DNA from: Gaiellasilicea sp963731615
GTDB taxonomy: Bacteria > Actinomycetota > Thermoleophilia > Gaiellales > Gaiellaceae
Assembly (NCBI GenBank): GCA_963731615.1
Contig: CAVSWD010000001.1
Span: 496,001-560,000, forward strand
Direction: 5' to 3'
Length of the DNA: 64,000 nt
The notes below the pieces were generated by a model that saw only the letters and a list, made by a program, of their open reading frames with translations, was not told where the DNA came from and did no database searches. Below are positions 9,212 to 16,745 of this stretch, in pieces (the stretch's first letter is position 1; each line of letters begins with the position of its first letter). The translations under genes were made by a program, and so were the position numbers.

Positions 9212-9688
9212 ATGACACGAACGCTCCCTTGGCGGAGCGCGCTCGTCGTCTTGCTTCTCTTTCTCGCCGCCGCTTCACCGGCCTCGGCACGCACAGAGGG
9301 CGCAGCGCGGCTCCAGATGACCTGGCCGGCCGACGGCACCGTCACCGCCCGTTTCGGCGAGTGGCGCGGCAGCCATCGCCACGACGGCATCGACATCGGC
9401 ATGCTGCGCACGCTGCAGCTGCGTGCGGTCACGGGCGGGGTCGTGCGCCGAACGGGGTACATCGGTGGCTACGAGGGCTACGGCCAGATCGTCGAGCTCG
9501 ACCTGCCCGGCCCGTTTACCGCGCTCTACGCCCATCTCTCGAGCGTCGGAGTGAGGAGCGGCGAGCGCGTGCAGAAGGGCGAGCGGATCGGCCTCGCCGG
9601 CTGCACGGGCAGCTGCTCGGGCACGCACCTGCACTTCGAGGTGACGCGGCGGGGAGTCCCGATCAACCCGCTGCCGTTCCTCGGCTAG
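9212..9688 (+). CDS. Secreted M23 family metallopeptidase, copy 2
   Basis: Protein of 158 residues, a paralogue of the preceding gene: signal peptide MTRTLPWRSALVVLLLFLAA, then an M23 domain with RHDGIDIG (zinc HxxxD), the shared YEGYGQIVELD, AHLSSVG and THLHFEV (HxH). The copies share the WPADGT and GYEGYG segments, showing tandem duplication. TACGCT at 9195-9200 is a possible -10 element eleven bases before ATG 9212. A tRNA-Val follows 15 bp after the stop. Confidence 0.85.
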   Translation: MTRTLPWRSALVVLLLFLAAASPASARTEGAARLQMTWPADGTVTARFGEWRGSHRHDGIDIGMLRTLQLRAVTGGVVRRTGYIGGYEGYGQIVELDLPGPFTALYAHLSSVGVRSGERVQKGERIGLAGCTGSCSGTHLHFEVTRRGVPINPLPFLG

Positions 9689-9703
9689 ACTCCCACCCCA
9701 AGA

Positions 9704-9776
9704 GGGCGGTTAGCTCAGTTGGGAGAGCACCAGCTCGACAAGCTGGGGGTCACTGGTTCGAGCCCAGTACCGCCCA
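9704..9776 (+). tRNA. tRNA-Val (anticodon GAC)
   Basis: The 73-nt cloverleaf has acceptor GGGCGGT (9704-9710) pairing with ACCGCCC (9769-9775), D-arm GCTC...GAGC, anticodon arm CCAGC-TCGACAA-GCTGG, a five-base variable loop and T-arm with TTCGAGC. The anticodon is GAC, which reads GUC/GUU valine codons. The 3' CCA is not encoded (CCT follows the discriminator A), so a CCA-adding enzyme is required. Confidence 0.95.
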
Positions 9777-9785
9777 CCTCCCGAA

Positions 9786-9809
9786 AGGCCCGCTCAGGCG
9801 GGTCTTTTC
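9786..9809 (+). terminator. Intrinsic terminator after tRNA-Val
   Basis: The stem AGGCCCGC (9786-9793) pairs with GCGGGTCT (9798-9805, one G-T pair), loop TCAG, followed by a T-run. It lies ten bases beyond the tRNA. Confidence 0.85.
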
Positions 9810-9836
9810 TCTCTATCGACTATCCACTCGTCACAC

Positions 9837-10667
9837 GTGCGACTCACACCGGAGATCATCGGAGGGATGCAACAGCTCGCCCTCGAGACGCGGCGGCTGC
9901 TCGGCCCACGCGCGCAGTGGCACGTCGGCGACATCGCGTGGGGACTGCGCCAGCACGAGGGGCGCGAGCCGGAGTGGACGTTCCGGCTCTGGCGCGACAG
10001 CGGCGATCGCGTCGTCGCCTGGTCGTGGCTGAAGGGCGACCGCGGCGTCCTCGAGTACGACCTCCATCCCGAGCACCGGCACTTGCTCGACGAGATCTTC
10101 GACGAGCCGGACGCGAAGGAGGCAGTCGTGTTCGAGGACGACGAGGAGGCGCGCGCCGTCCTCGCCCGCCACGGGTTCACGAAGCCCGGCCGCGCGATCC
10201 ACTTCAACCATCGTGAGGTACCGGACACGCCGACCCCGCCGTCGTTGCCGGACGGCTTCCGGTACCGCACGGTCGAGCCGGAGGACCTCGCCGAGCGCGT
10301 CGCGATCCACCGCGACGTCTGGGAGCCGTCGCGCGTCACCGAGTCGAGCTACCGCAACGTCATGGCCGAGTGGCCGTATCGCGGCTCGCTCGATTGCGTC
10401 GTCGAGGCGCCGGACGGACGCTTCGCCTCGTATGTCCTGGTCTGGCCCGACGACGAGAACGGCGTCGGCCTGTTCGAGCCGGTCGGGACGCGCGCGGAGT
10501 TCCGCCGCCGCGGCCTCGGTGCCGCCGTCTGCACGTTCGGCCTGCAGCGTCTGCACGAGGAAGGCATGCGGCGAGCCGTTGTCGGCTGCGACACCGATGC
10601 CGCCTGCGCGCTCTACGAATCGATCGGCTTTCGCCGCAGCTGGACGATCACCTCGTACGCACGATGA
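9837..10667 (+). CDS. GNAT family N-acetyltransferase (tandem GNAT)
   Basis: Protein of 276 residues with two GNAT-like halves. The C-terminal half carries the acetyl-CoA motif PVGTRAEFRRRGLGAAVCTFG (cited in part) with the RRxGLG loop, and ends with CDTDAACALYESIGF, a classic GNAT ending. The N-terminal half (HVGDIAWGLRQH to HGFTKPGR) is a degenerate GNAT fold. The substrate is unknown. Start GTG 9837 lies just after the tRNA terminator, so it needs its own promoter. Confidence 0.75.
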   Translation: MRLTPEIIGGMQQLALETRRLLGPRAQWHVGDIAWGLRQHEGREPEWTFRLWRDSGDRVVAWSWLKGDRGVLEYDLHPEHRHLLDEIFDEPDAKEAVVFEDDEEARAVLARHGFTKPGRAIHFNHREVPDTPTPPSLPDGFRYRTVEPEDLAERVAIHRDVWEPSRVTESSYRNVMAEWPYRGSLDCVVEAPDGRFASYVLVWPDDENGVGLFEPVGTRAEFRRRGLGAAVCTFGLQRLHEEGMRRAVVGCDTDAACALYESIGFRRSWTITSYAR

Positions 10668-10696
10668 GCCGCGGTTTCCGTCGCAATAGGGCTGGT

Positions 10697-10738
10697 TACA
10701 ATCGTTGCATGGAACCCGACCGCCCGTCTGCGGTGTAG
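10697..10738 (+). promoter_or_regulatory. -10 element followed by leaderless nine-codon upstream ORF
   Basis: TACAAT (10697-10702) is a near-consensus -10. ATG 10709 follows six bases later and opens a short frame encoding MEPDRPSAV, stopping at TAG 10736-10738, seven bases before the next gene's ATG at 10745. The placement fits a leaderless leader peptide that couples to the downstream start. Peptide function is unknown. Confidence 0.45.
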
Positions 10739-10744
10739 AACCGC

Positions 10745-11158
10745 ATGAGGGCTCTTGTCGCCACCGGGATCGCGGCGCTCATCCTCTGCGGCGCCGCCGC
10801 GGCGAAGTTTCAGATTTCCGTCGCCGCCAGCGACACGACGCCGCGAGTCGGGCAGCCGGTGATGCTGACAGTTCGCAGTGGGGCACGACTCGACTACAAC
10901 CTGCGACTGATCGCAGTCGCGCCCGGACGAGACATCTTCTGTGTCGTTGCGACGATCACCGGCGACACCGGCCGATGCGACCCCAACGTCGCTCGCAACG
11001 GGTTCGAAGTCCGCCTCACCCGAGTCGCGCCGGATCGCTGGCGCGGGACCGCGCGCTTTCGGAGGACCGGCCGCTGGCGGGTCGTCGTCCCGAACGGCGC
11101 GCCGGTGGGTGTGATGCTGCCCGCCGGGGCGGCACGGCTCACGCTCGCAGTTCACTAG
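10745..11158 (+). CDS. Small secreted protein of unknown function
   Basis: Protein of 137 residues with a signal peptide (MRALVATGIAALILCGAAAA) and a beta-rich mature part with repeated VGQPVMLTVRSG, YNLRLIAVAPG and FRRTGRWRVVVPNG strands, resembling an exported immunoglobulin-like fold. Two Cys (FCVV and GRCDP) could form a disulfide. I recognise no family. It follows the nine-codon upstream ORF with no obvious Shine-Dalgarno sequence. Confidence 0.65.
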   Translation: MRALVATGIAALILCGAAAAKFQISVAASDTTPRVGQPVMLTVRSGARLDYNLRLIAVAPGRDIFCVVATITGDTGRCDPNVARNGFEVRLTRVAPDRWRGTARFRRTGRWRVVVPNGAPVGVMLPAGAARLTLAVH

Positions 11159-11196
11159 GGCTCGAAGACGGCGGCTTCACGCCCTCGTTCGAGGGA

Positions 11197-11270
11197 TTGT
11201 CGGCACCGCCGACCCGACCTACAGTGATCCGACAGCCTCGGGGGAGGTTGAAGCGGGCTCGGTGAGCCCG
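11197..11270 (+). promoter_or_regulatory. Sigma-70-like promoter and 5' hairpin for the collagen-like gene
   Basis: A -35 TTGTCG (11197-11202) is separated by exactly 17 bp from a -10 TACAGT (11220-11225). The leader of about 68 bases contains the hairpin CGGGCTC (11254-11260) / GAGCCCG (11264-11270), then the GGGAGAGGGG ribosome-binding site before ATG 11300. Confidence 0.65.
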
Positions 11271-11299
11271 GAGCGGCGGCAACAAGGGAGAGGGGAATC

Positions 11300-12883
11300 A
11301 TGCGGATCGACGTCCAGGGCGTCAGCCTGCCCAGGCTCGGCTCGGCGCTTGCGGCCGTGCTCCTGGCTATCGGGTCGTGTCTCGTGCTGGCGACGCCGGC
11401 GCGCGCGCACGGGGGCGATCCGGGCATGATCCACGCCTGCATCGCGAAAGACGGTGCGGTCAAGCTCGTGAGCCCGAGCGTGCCGTGCCCCAGGTTCATG
11501 ACCCCGCTCCACTGGCGCAAGGCCGGTCGGAACGGCCCGGCCGGTCCCGTGGGCCCGATCGGCTTGCAGGGCCCGCAAGGCCCGGCCGGCGCGCAGGGCG
11601 CGATTGGCCCATCCGGCCCGAGAGGCGCGACAGGCGCGAAGGGGGATCGCGGTGAGCCGGGCATCGGCGGCACCTCGGGCGGTGAGCGTGGCGAGCCAGG
11701 CCCGGCAGGGCCGCAGGGCGCGACAGGCCCACAGGGCCTCCAGGGCGCTGCCGGCGCGCCGGGTCTCCCGGGCGCAAAGGGCGACAAGGGCGAGCGCGGC
11801 GACGCCGGCGCGGCTGGAGCTCAGGGCCCGCAGGGCGTTCAAGGACTTCAGGGACTGCAAGGACTCCAGGGAATCCAGGGGCTCACCGGTGCACCGGGCG
11901 AGCGCGGGCTCACGGGCCTGATGGGCCCGCAGGGTGCGCAGGGGCCGGCCGGCGCAGCGGGCTCGACGGGAGCGGTCGGCCCGGCTGGGCCCGCCGGGCC
12001 GATTGGCTCCGTCGGTGCCACCGGTGCCATCGGGGCAATTGGCCCGGCAGGAGCGACCGGCGCAGCCGGCCCGATCGGAGCCACGGGGCCGATGGGGCCG
12101 ATCGGCTCGACCGGACCGGCCGGCCCGATGGGGTCGGTTGGCGCGGCAGGCCCGGCGGGACCGGTCGGCTCGACCGGATCGGTCGGCCCGATGGGGTCAG
12201 TAGGCCCGGCCGGTCCGGCTGGGCCGGCTGGGCCGATCGGACCGCAGGGTCTGAAGGGCGACAGAGGTGACACGGGCTCCACCGGAGCCACCGGAGCGGC
12301 TGGAGCCGCAGGAGCCCAGGGCGCAACGGGTGTGCCAGGCGCGGCAGGTGTGCCGGGTGCGGCGGGTGCCGTAGGGCCGGCCGGCCCAACGGGGGCCGCA
12401 GGCCCGGCGGGCGCAGTAGGCCCGCAGGGCCCGCAAGGTTCGAAGGGGGACAAGGGCGACAGAGGCGACACGGGGGCGACGGGATCGCCGGGTCCCGTCG
12501 GCCCAGCGGGTGCGGTGGGACCGGTCGGCCCTGCGGGTGCTGTCGGCCCGGCGGGCGCTGTTGGGCCGGCCGGGGCGACGGGCGCCGCGGGCCCGATCGG
12601 TCCGGTGGGACCGGCCGGCCCTGCAGGCTCGGCTACGAGCGGCTACGAGCAGAAGTCCGCGACGAGCGCGTCCAACAGCAACAGCCCGAAGACGGTCACG
12701 GTCGATTGCACCGCGGGCAAGAAGGTGGCCGGCGGCGGTGGGTTCGCGAGCATCACGAACGGAGACGTCGCGCTCTACGAGAGCCGCCCGCTCGACGCCG
12801 ACACGTGGGTCGTCAGCGCCGCGGAGAACACCACGGTGCCCGGCAACTGGACGCTGACCGTCTACGCAACGTGCATCTCGTAG
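11300..12883 (+). CDS. Secreted collagen-like protein with GXY repeats
   Basis: Protein of 527 residues. A long signal sequence ends near ARA-HGG (about residue 37). A short Cys-containing head (IHACIAKDGAVKLV, PCPRF) is followed by roughly 365 residues of uninterrupted-looking Gly-X-Y triplets (about 76 to 444, with GPAGPVGPIG, GLQGPQG, GAKGDRG, GPTGAAG units) and an 83-residue C-terminal globular domain with two Cys (VDCTAGKKVAGGG, TVYATCIS). Bacterial collagens form triple helices on the cell surface without hydroxyproline; the C-terminal domain probably nucleates trimers. A strong ribosome-binding site and a promoter are visible upstream and a 13-bp stem terminator downstream. Confidence 0.9.
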   Translation: MRIDVQGVSLPRLGSALAAVLLAIGSCLVLATPARAHGGDPGMIHACIAKDGAVKLVSPSVPCPRFMTPLHWRKAGRNGPAGPVGPIGLQGPQGPAGAQGAIGPSGPRGATGAKGDRGEPGIGGTSGGERGEPGPAGPQGATGPQGLQGAAGAPGLPGAKGDKGERGDAGAAGAQGPQGVQGLQGLQGLQGIQGLTGAPGERGLTGLMGPQGAQGPAGAAGSTGAVGPAGPAGPIGSVGATGAIGAIGPAGATGAAGPIGATGPMGPIGSTGPAGPMGSVGAAGPAGPVGSTGSVGPMGSVGPAGPAGPAGPIGPQGLKGDRGDTGSTGATGAAGAAGAQGATGVPGAAGVPGAAGAVGPAGPTGAAGPAGAVGPQGPQGSKGDKGDRGDTGATGSPGPVGPAGAVGPVGPAGAVGPAGAVGPAGATGAAGPIGPVGPAGPAGSATSGYEQKSATSASNSNSPKTVTVDCTAGKKVAGGGGFASITNGDVALYESRPLDADTWVVSAAENTTVPGNWTLTVYATCIS

Positions 12884-12900
12884 CGGTATCCAGCGCAAGA

Positions 12901-12933
12901 CGAGTGGGGCTCCAGGCGGCGGAGCCCCACTCG
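12901..12933. terminator. Perfect 13-bp hairpin terminator after the collagen-like gene
   Basis: CGAGTGGGGCTCC (12901-12913) and GGAGCCCCACTCG (12921-12933) pair perfectly with loop AGGCGGC. There is no U-tract, as is common for actinobacterial terminators. It starts 17 bases after the stop codon. Confidence 0.8.
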
Positions 12934-12973
12934 AAACTGCGGTCTTCCGTCGACGACCTCGACGCTGGTCTTT

Positions 12974-13040
12974 CGGCTAGGTGGCTACGCCACGTGGAAC
13001 TGAAGGAACGTAGTGCGGAGGGAACCCGGAGCCCTAGCCG
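12974..13040 (+). other. Possible structured RNA element (unassigned)
   Basis: CGGCTAGG (12974-12981) pairs perfectly with CCTAGCCG (13033-13040), closing a 51-base interior that holds the hairpin GTGGC-TAC-GCCAC (12981-12993) and three copies of GGAAC (12996, 13005 and 13021). This resembles a multi-branch 5'-leader RNA about 75 bases upstream of the small gene at 13116. I do not recognise a known riboswitch class. It may be chance folding of GC-rich DNA. Confidence 0.35.
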
Positions 13041-13115
13041 GACGGGTGGGGCGCGAGTGAAGGATCCCGCTCATGCTGAGCGGCAGAAAGGACGACGGCG
13101 TCCTCCTGCGGCCAG

Positions 13116-13331
13116 ATGAGAGTCAGCGTCAACGATCCCGAGCTCGTCCCGAGCCTGCTCGCCTTCCTACGGGCGCGCGTCCACGTGACCGCGGAGCAAG
13201 TCGGCGTGCTGGAGATCGAGATCTCCCAGCTCGGCTCGATGAACGCGGACGCGCGCCGCCTCGAGCTCGATCTGCTCTTGCAAGTCTGGCGCGCGTCGCA
13301 CGAGCACGCGCGCACGGCAATTCTCGATTGA
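13116..13331 (+). CDS. Small protein of unknown function, 71 residues
   Basis: The product begins MRVSVNDPELVPSLLAFLRA and contains VTAEQVGVLEIEISQLGSM. It looks like a compact alpha/beta soluble protein with no signal peptide or Cys. I recognise no family. It sits between the candidate structured RNA and a convergent His-rich gene. A weak purine-rich tract (CCAGATG) precedes the ATG; an earlier start is possible. Confidence 0.5.
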   Translation: MRVSVNDPELVPSLLAFLRARVHVTAEQVGVLEIEISQLGSMNADARRLELDLLLQVWRASHEHARTAILD

Positions 13332-13336
13332 GAGGG

Positions 13337-13522
13337 CTAGGCGGGCCGGTCGTCCGACTCGGGCTCGGTCGGCATCGTCGCCGCCGGCTCGTGCGAGTGG
13401 TCGTGGTCAGCGTGGTCGTGATCCCCGTGGCTGTGATCCCCATGGTCGTGCGAGTGGTCGTCGTCTCCGTGGTCATGGCTACCACCGGAGAAGAAGGACT
13501 TGATCTTGTCCATCAGTGACAT
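13337..13522 (-). CDS. Histidine/aspartate-rich small protein, probable metal binder
   Basis: Sixty-one residues: an N-terminal amphipathic MSLMDKIKSFFSGG, a central His/Asp run with twelve His in about thirty residues (SHDHGDDDHSHDHGD type) and an acidic tail. His-Asp tracts of this kind bind Zn, Ni or Cu in metallochaperones and transporters; binding here is inferred from composition. The start has GGAGCCGCAG-like purines upstream. The DNA is locally repetitive (GTGGTCGTGGTC units), so slippage could vary the repeat number. Confidence 0.55.
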   Translation of the reverse strand: MSLMDKIKSFFSGGSHDHGDDDHSHDHGDHSHGDHDHADHDHSHEPAATMPTEPESDDRPA

Positions 13523-13625
13523 CTGCGGCTCCCATTCGAGGGTGAGCCCGGCATCCTAGGTAGGCGAGGCTCGCGCCGCAACGAGAGCCCCGCCCCGGCT
13601 ATTCAGCGAGATCTGTAGACAGAAG

Positions 13626-13949
13626 TCAAGTGCTGCGCACGGTCAGCGTCGCGCTCATGCCGCGAGCACGGTGGTCGGCGACCGAGCACCAAAGGGTGAA
13701 ACGGCCTGGCAGCAGGCGGGTCTGGAGCTCGGCCAGCCCGCCCGGCCGGACCTCGCCGACGCGATAGATGCGCGTGCCGCCGGAGCGGCGGAGACGCAGG
13801 TCGTGGTCGTCCTCGCCGTAGTTCACGAGCTGCACGATCGCTGGGCCGGCCTTGATCGAGCGGCGTGAGAGCGCGTAGTTGAACTCGTCCGCGCCGACCT
13901 GCACCCGAGCCGGCGAGAGCGTCAGCAGGACGAGCGCGGTCGCAATCAC
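13626..13949 (-). CDS. Secreted cupredoxin-like copper protein
   Basis: Protein of 107 residues with a short hydrophobic N-terminus (VIATALVLLTLSPARV) and a cupredoxin core. Copper ligand candidates are His in GEDDHDLRL and the Cys-x4-His-x4-Met cluster WCSVADHRARGM, the type-1 copper pattern. I place the start at GTG 13949, which overlaps the DUF1501 stop (GTGA) and makes it the last gene of the DUF1800-DUF1501-cupredoxin operon. Possibly an electron carrier for the operon's exported proteins. Confidence 0.65.
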   Translation of the reverse strand: MIATALVLLTLSPARVQVGADEFNYALSRRSIKAGPAIVQLVNYGEDDHDLRLRRSGGTRIYRVGEVRPGGLAELQTRLLPGRFTLWCSVADHRARGMSATLTVRST

Positions 13950-15334
13950 TTGATCACCTTCGGCCGCGCGAATCGGCGTGCGTCCGGGATGATCGCTTCG
14001 GCGTCGGCCCCGAGCCAATCCTCCAGGAGAGCGCTGTAGAGCCCGCGGAAGTCGGAGGTGGCGCGCAGATTGCCGTCGCGGTCGAGCGACGCGAGGCCGG
14101 GGAACTCGCCGATCATCGTTCCGTGCACGCGCGAGCCGATCAGGAAGCCGGCGCCGGCGGCGCCGTGGTCGGTTCCGTTCGAGCCGTTCTCCTTCGCGCG
14201 CCGGCCGAATTCCGACCAGACATGAACCACGACGCGGTCGGCGAGCCCGCGCGCCTCGAGGTCGCGCTGGAACGCCAGCAGGCTGTCGGCCGTCAGCTTC
14301 AGCCCGTCGGCGAGCTCCTGCGGCTGGTCGTCGTGCGTGTCGTACATGCCCGGCGCCGAGAGCGAGACGACGCGGACCGGCAGGCCGGCGCCGAGCATCG
14401 CCGCGAGGCCGGCGAGCCGCCGCGGGAACGCGTCGTCGCCCTTCGGGTACGCGACCGGGCTGGTGAACCCAGGCTTGTCGTTCTTGGGCGTGAACGGAAG
14501 CAGCTGCCGGCGGAGCTGGGCGGACTGGCGCGCCGCCGCTGTCGCCTGTTCCAGCGCGGCGTCCCCATTCGTCGGCAGATTGCCGAGGGCGCCGATCGCG
14601 TCGAGCATCCGCGTCTCGACCTCACCCCAGACGTTGCGAGTCCAGAAGCCGTACTGGTCGGGCCCGTCGATCGAGGCGACGGGCATCTTCGCCGTCGCGA
14701 GCGCCGGCTGCAGGCGCCAGTCGAGCGAGAGGCCTTGGAGCGGGTTGTCGGGCGAGCCGCTGCGGTCGAGGTAGCGGCCGAGCCAGCCGGTGCGGAGCTG
14801 CTCGCTCGTCGCGCCGACCTCCCAGAAATGGCGCGAGGTGAAGTGCGACTGGTCGGGGCCGGTGTAGCCGACGCCCGCCATCACCGCGACCTTGCCCTCG
14901 CCGTGCAGCTGCGCGAGCCCGCCCAGCGACGGGTGCCAGCGCAGACGCGGGTCCTCTGCGAACGGGAGCCCCGCCGACGCCGGCAGCGCCAGCCGCGGGC
15001 GCAGCTTCCGGTAGAGCGGGTCGCCGTCCGGGAAGAGCATCGAGAGCGAATCGGCGCCGCCGTCGAGGAAGACGGAAACGAGCACCTTCTGCGGCCCTGC
15101 GGCCGCAGCGGCGGCAATCCCCTCCTCGAAAGCACGCGGGAGGAACGCCGAGCCGCCGTAGACGGCGAGCGCGAGCCCGGCGCCGCGAGCCAGGAAGCTC
15201 CGCCGGTCGAGGCCGGTGCCGGCCGGCAACGGCATGCCGCTCTCGATCGCCGGCAGGCCGCGGCCGGCCTCGGCGGCGGCGCGACGAAGGAGATCGGTGC
15301 GGGAGAAGTCGTTGCAGCAGCGGGCCATGAGCAA
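13946..15334 (-). CDS. DUF1501 family exported protein
   Basis: Protein of 462 residues. A Tat-like motif DRRSFLARGAGLALAVYGG (residues 43-61) precedes the mature domain. DUF1501 is related to the alkaline phosphatase/sulfatase fold; visible markers are VFLDGGADSLSMLFP, GVGYTGPDQSHFTSRHFWE, WSEFGRRAKENGSNGTDHGAAG and LYSALLEDWLGA. Function is unknown in the family. It is always found beside DUF1800, as here, and starts eight bases after that gene's stop. Confidence 0.85.
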   Translation of the reverse strand: MLMARCCNDFSRTDLLRRAAAEAGRGLPAIESGMPLPAGTGLDRRSFLARGAGLALAVYGGSAFLPRAFEEGIAAAAAAGPQKVLVSVFLDGGADSLSMLFPDGDPLYRKLRPRLALPASAGLPFAEDPRLRWHPSLGGLAQLHGEGKVAVMAGVGYTGPDQSHFTSRHFWEVGATSEQLRTGWLGRYLDRSGSPDNPLQGLSLDWRLQPALATAKMPVASIDGPDQYGFWTRNVWGEVETRMLDAIGALGNLPTNGDAALEQATAAARQSAQLRRQLLPFTPKNDKPGFTSPVAYPKGDDAFPRRLAGLAAMLGAGLPVRVVSLSAPGMYDTHDDQPQELADGLKLTADSLLAFQRDLEARGLADRVVVHVWSEFGRRAKENGSNGTDHGAAGAGFLIGSRVHGTMIGEFPGLASLDRDGNLRATSDFRGLYSALLEDWLGADAEAIIPDARRFARPKVIK

Positions 15335-15341
15335 TGAGTCC

Positions 15342-16676
15342 TTAGGAGGTCTGGAGGTCGGGGGAGACTGCGATCAGCTGGCGGAGCGCGTTCGCGGTCA
15401 GGAAGCGGTAGCTCGTCTGCTTCCACTTCGCGTTCGCGTCGCCCATCGCCCGGTTCGCGAACGTGAGCAGCGCGGCGCGCGTGGCCGGACGCAGGGTGGG
15501 GGAGCCCCAGAACGCGATCGCCGCGTCGACGAGTGCCTTCGGCTCGGCGGGCAGGGCGGCCGACTGCTTGTCGGTCACCGAGTACGGCTGCGAGGCGTAG
15601 TTCGCGACCCACCAGCGGCCGCGGAAGGTCGCGGTGTCGAGCCAGCGCTCGTCGTCCCAGCCCGCCACGTTCGGGGGCATGAACAGCCGCTGCCCGGTCC
15701 CGGACGCGAGCCACGCCCACGAGGTGGTGTCGATGCCGCGACCGATCCCGCGCAGCAGGCCGGCCGTATAGACCGCCGGCGGCTTCACCATCCGCGGTCC
15801 CGTGTGCAGCGCCGGGTGGCGAAGGATCGCCTCGACCACCGGGAGGATCTCGAGGTCCTTGCGGTACATCGTCTCGAGCGAGCGCCGCGTGCCGGCGTCC
15901 GGCGCGACCGGGACGAAGTAGTGCCAGAGCTTGTCGACGAAGAACGACGCGTGCTGCGGGTGCGCGAGGCAGAGGCGGACGGCGTCCTGCCAGTCGAAGG
16001 CGCCGCGCTTGCCGAAGATCCGCTTGCTGCCTGCGTCGTGACGCTCGCGGTCGTAGCGGAAGTTGACGCTGCCGGCGCCGCGCTTCCAGTCGTTGTCGAA
16101 GCCGGTGAGCGCGCGTGCCTGCTCGCGGACGTCGCGCTCCGTGTAGCCCTGTCCGGCGCCGAGCGTGAAGAGCTCCATCAGTTCGCGGGCGTAGTTCTCG
16201 TTCGGCGACCACTTCGTGTTCTCCGTGCCCGAGAGCCATAGCAGCATCGCCGGGTCCTTCGTGATCTCGCGCAGCATCGTGTCGAACGAGCCCAGCGAGA
16301 GCCGGCGCAAGAGTCGGTTCTGATTCAGCATCAGCTTCTGCGAGCCGACGCCGGCGAGTGACGTCGCGAACCAGTCGTGCCAGATGAGGGTCATCCGCTC
16401 GACAAGCGGGCGCGACGTGCGGACCATCCGGTCGAGCCACCAGAGATGGTCGTGGCCCCACGCATCGCCAGGGGCAAGCCCGCGGCCCTTGTCGTCGCGC
16501 GGGGCCGGGCCGACGAACTTCTCGCCCTTCGGCCGGGTCAGCGAGAGGACGGCGCCGTCGAGGCCGAGCTTCGCGAGCGCTGCCGCCTCGCCCTTGCGCG
16601 GCCCGAAGCCGGCACGCCACAGCAGACGCTCGGCCTGCTCGCGTCCGAAGGGGCCTTGATAGGCGGCAACCCCCAT
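15342..16676 (-). CDS. DUF1800 family protein
   Basis: Protein of 444 residues, full length for DUF1800. Family markers: RLLWRAGFGPRKGE near the N-terminus, MTLIWHDWFATS, NENYARELMELFTLG, FVDKLWHYFV, and RLFMPPNVAGWDDERWL. Function is unknown; with DUF1501 it forms a conserved two-gene module, often Tat-linked and proposed to act in the envelope. ATG 16676 is buried in a strong hairpin that may control its translation. Confidence 0.85.
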   Translation of the reverse strand: MGVAAYQGPFGREQAERLLWRAGFGPRKGEAAALAKLGLDGAVLSLTRPKGEKFVGPAPRDDKGRGLAPGDAWGHDHLWWLDRMVRTSRPLVERMTLIWHDWFATSLAGVGSQKLMLNQNRLLRRLSLGSFDTMLREITKDPAMLLWLSGTENTKWSPNENYARELMELFTLGAGQGYTERDVREQARALTGFDNDWKRGAGSVNFRYDRERHDAGSKRIFGKRGAFDWQDAVRLCLAHPQHASFFVDKLWHYFVPVAPDAGTRRSLETMYRKDLEILPVVEAILRHPALHTGPRMVKPPAVYTAGLLRGIGRGIDTTSWAWLASGTGQRLFMPPNVAGWDDERWLDTATFRGRWWVANYASQPYSVTDKQSAALPAEPKALVDAAIAFWGSPTLRPATRAALLTFANRAMGDANAKWKQTSYRFLTANALRQLIAVSPDLQTS

Positions 16677-16700
16677 CCCACCGTCTATCGGCGGGATGGG
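16672..16700 (-). promoter_or_regulatory. Start-codon hairpin of the DUF1800 gene
   Basis: CCCATCCC (16672-16679) pairs with GGGATGGG (16693-16700), with three more pairs inside (16681-16683 / 16689-16691) and a five-base loop. In the minus-strand mRNA this sequesters the ATG and the purine run just before it, a plausible translational control element. Confidence 0.5.
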
Positions 16701-16709
16701 AGTTGTTCT

Positions 16710-16734
16710 CCACCCCCGTTTGCCCGCAGGGTGG
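16710..16734 (-). terminator. Hairpin between the CBS gene and DUF1800
   Basis: CCACCC (16710-16715) pairs with GGGTGG (16729-16734), flanked by extra C/G runs. It lies eleven bases beyond the minus-strand CBS stop and may separate the two transcription units. Confidence 0.45.
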
Positions 16735-16745
16735 GGGAAGGCCGG

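Noticed and set aside
11848..12471. Long minus-strand frames opposite the collagen-like gene, also Pro/Gly-rich
   Set aside because: They are mirror products of the GXY repeat (GGC/CCG codons read backwards) and have no start signals.
12201..12600. Short repeats in the collagen gene as a possible CRISPR array
   Set aside because: They are nine-base codon triplet repeats in frame with GXY; no constant repeat-spacer spacing and no cas genes.
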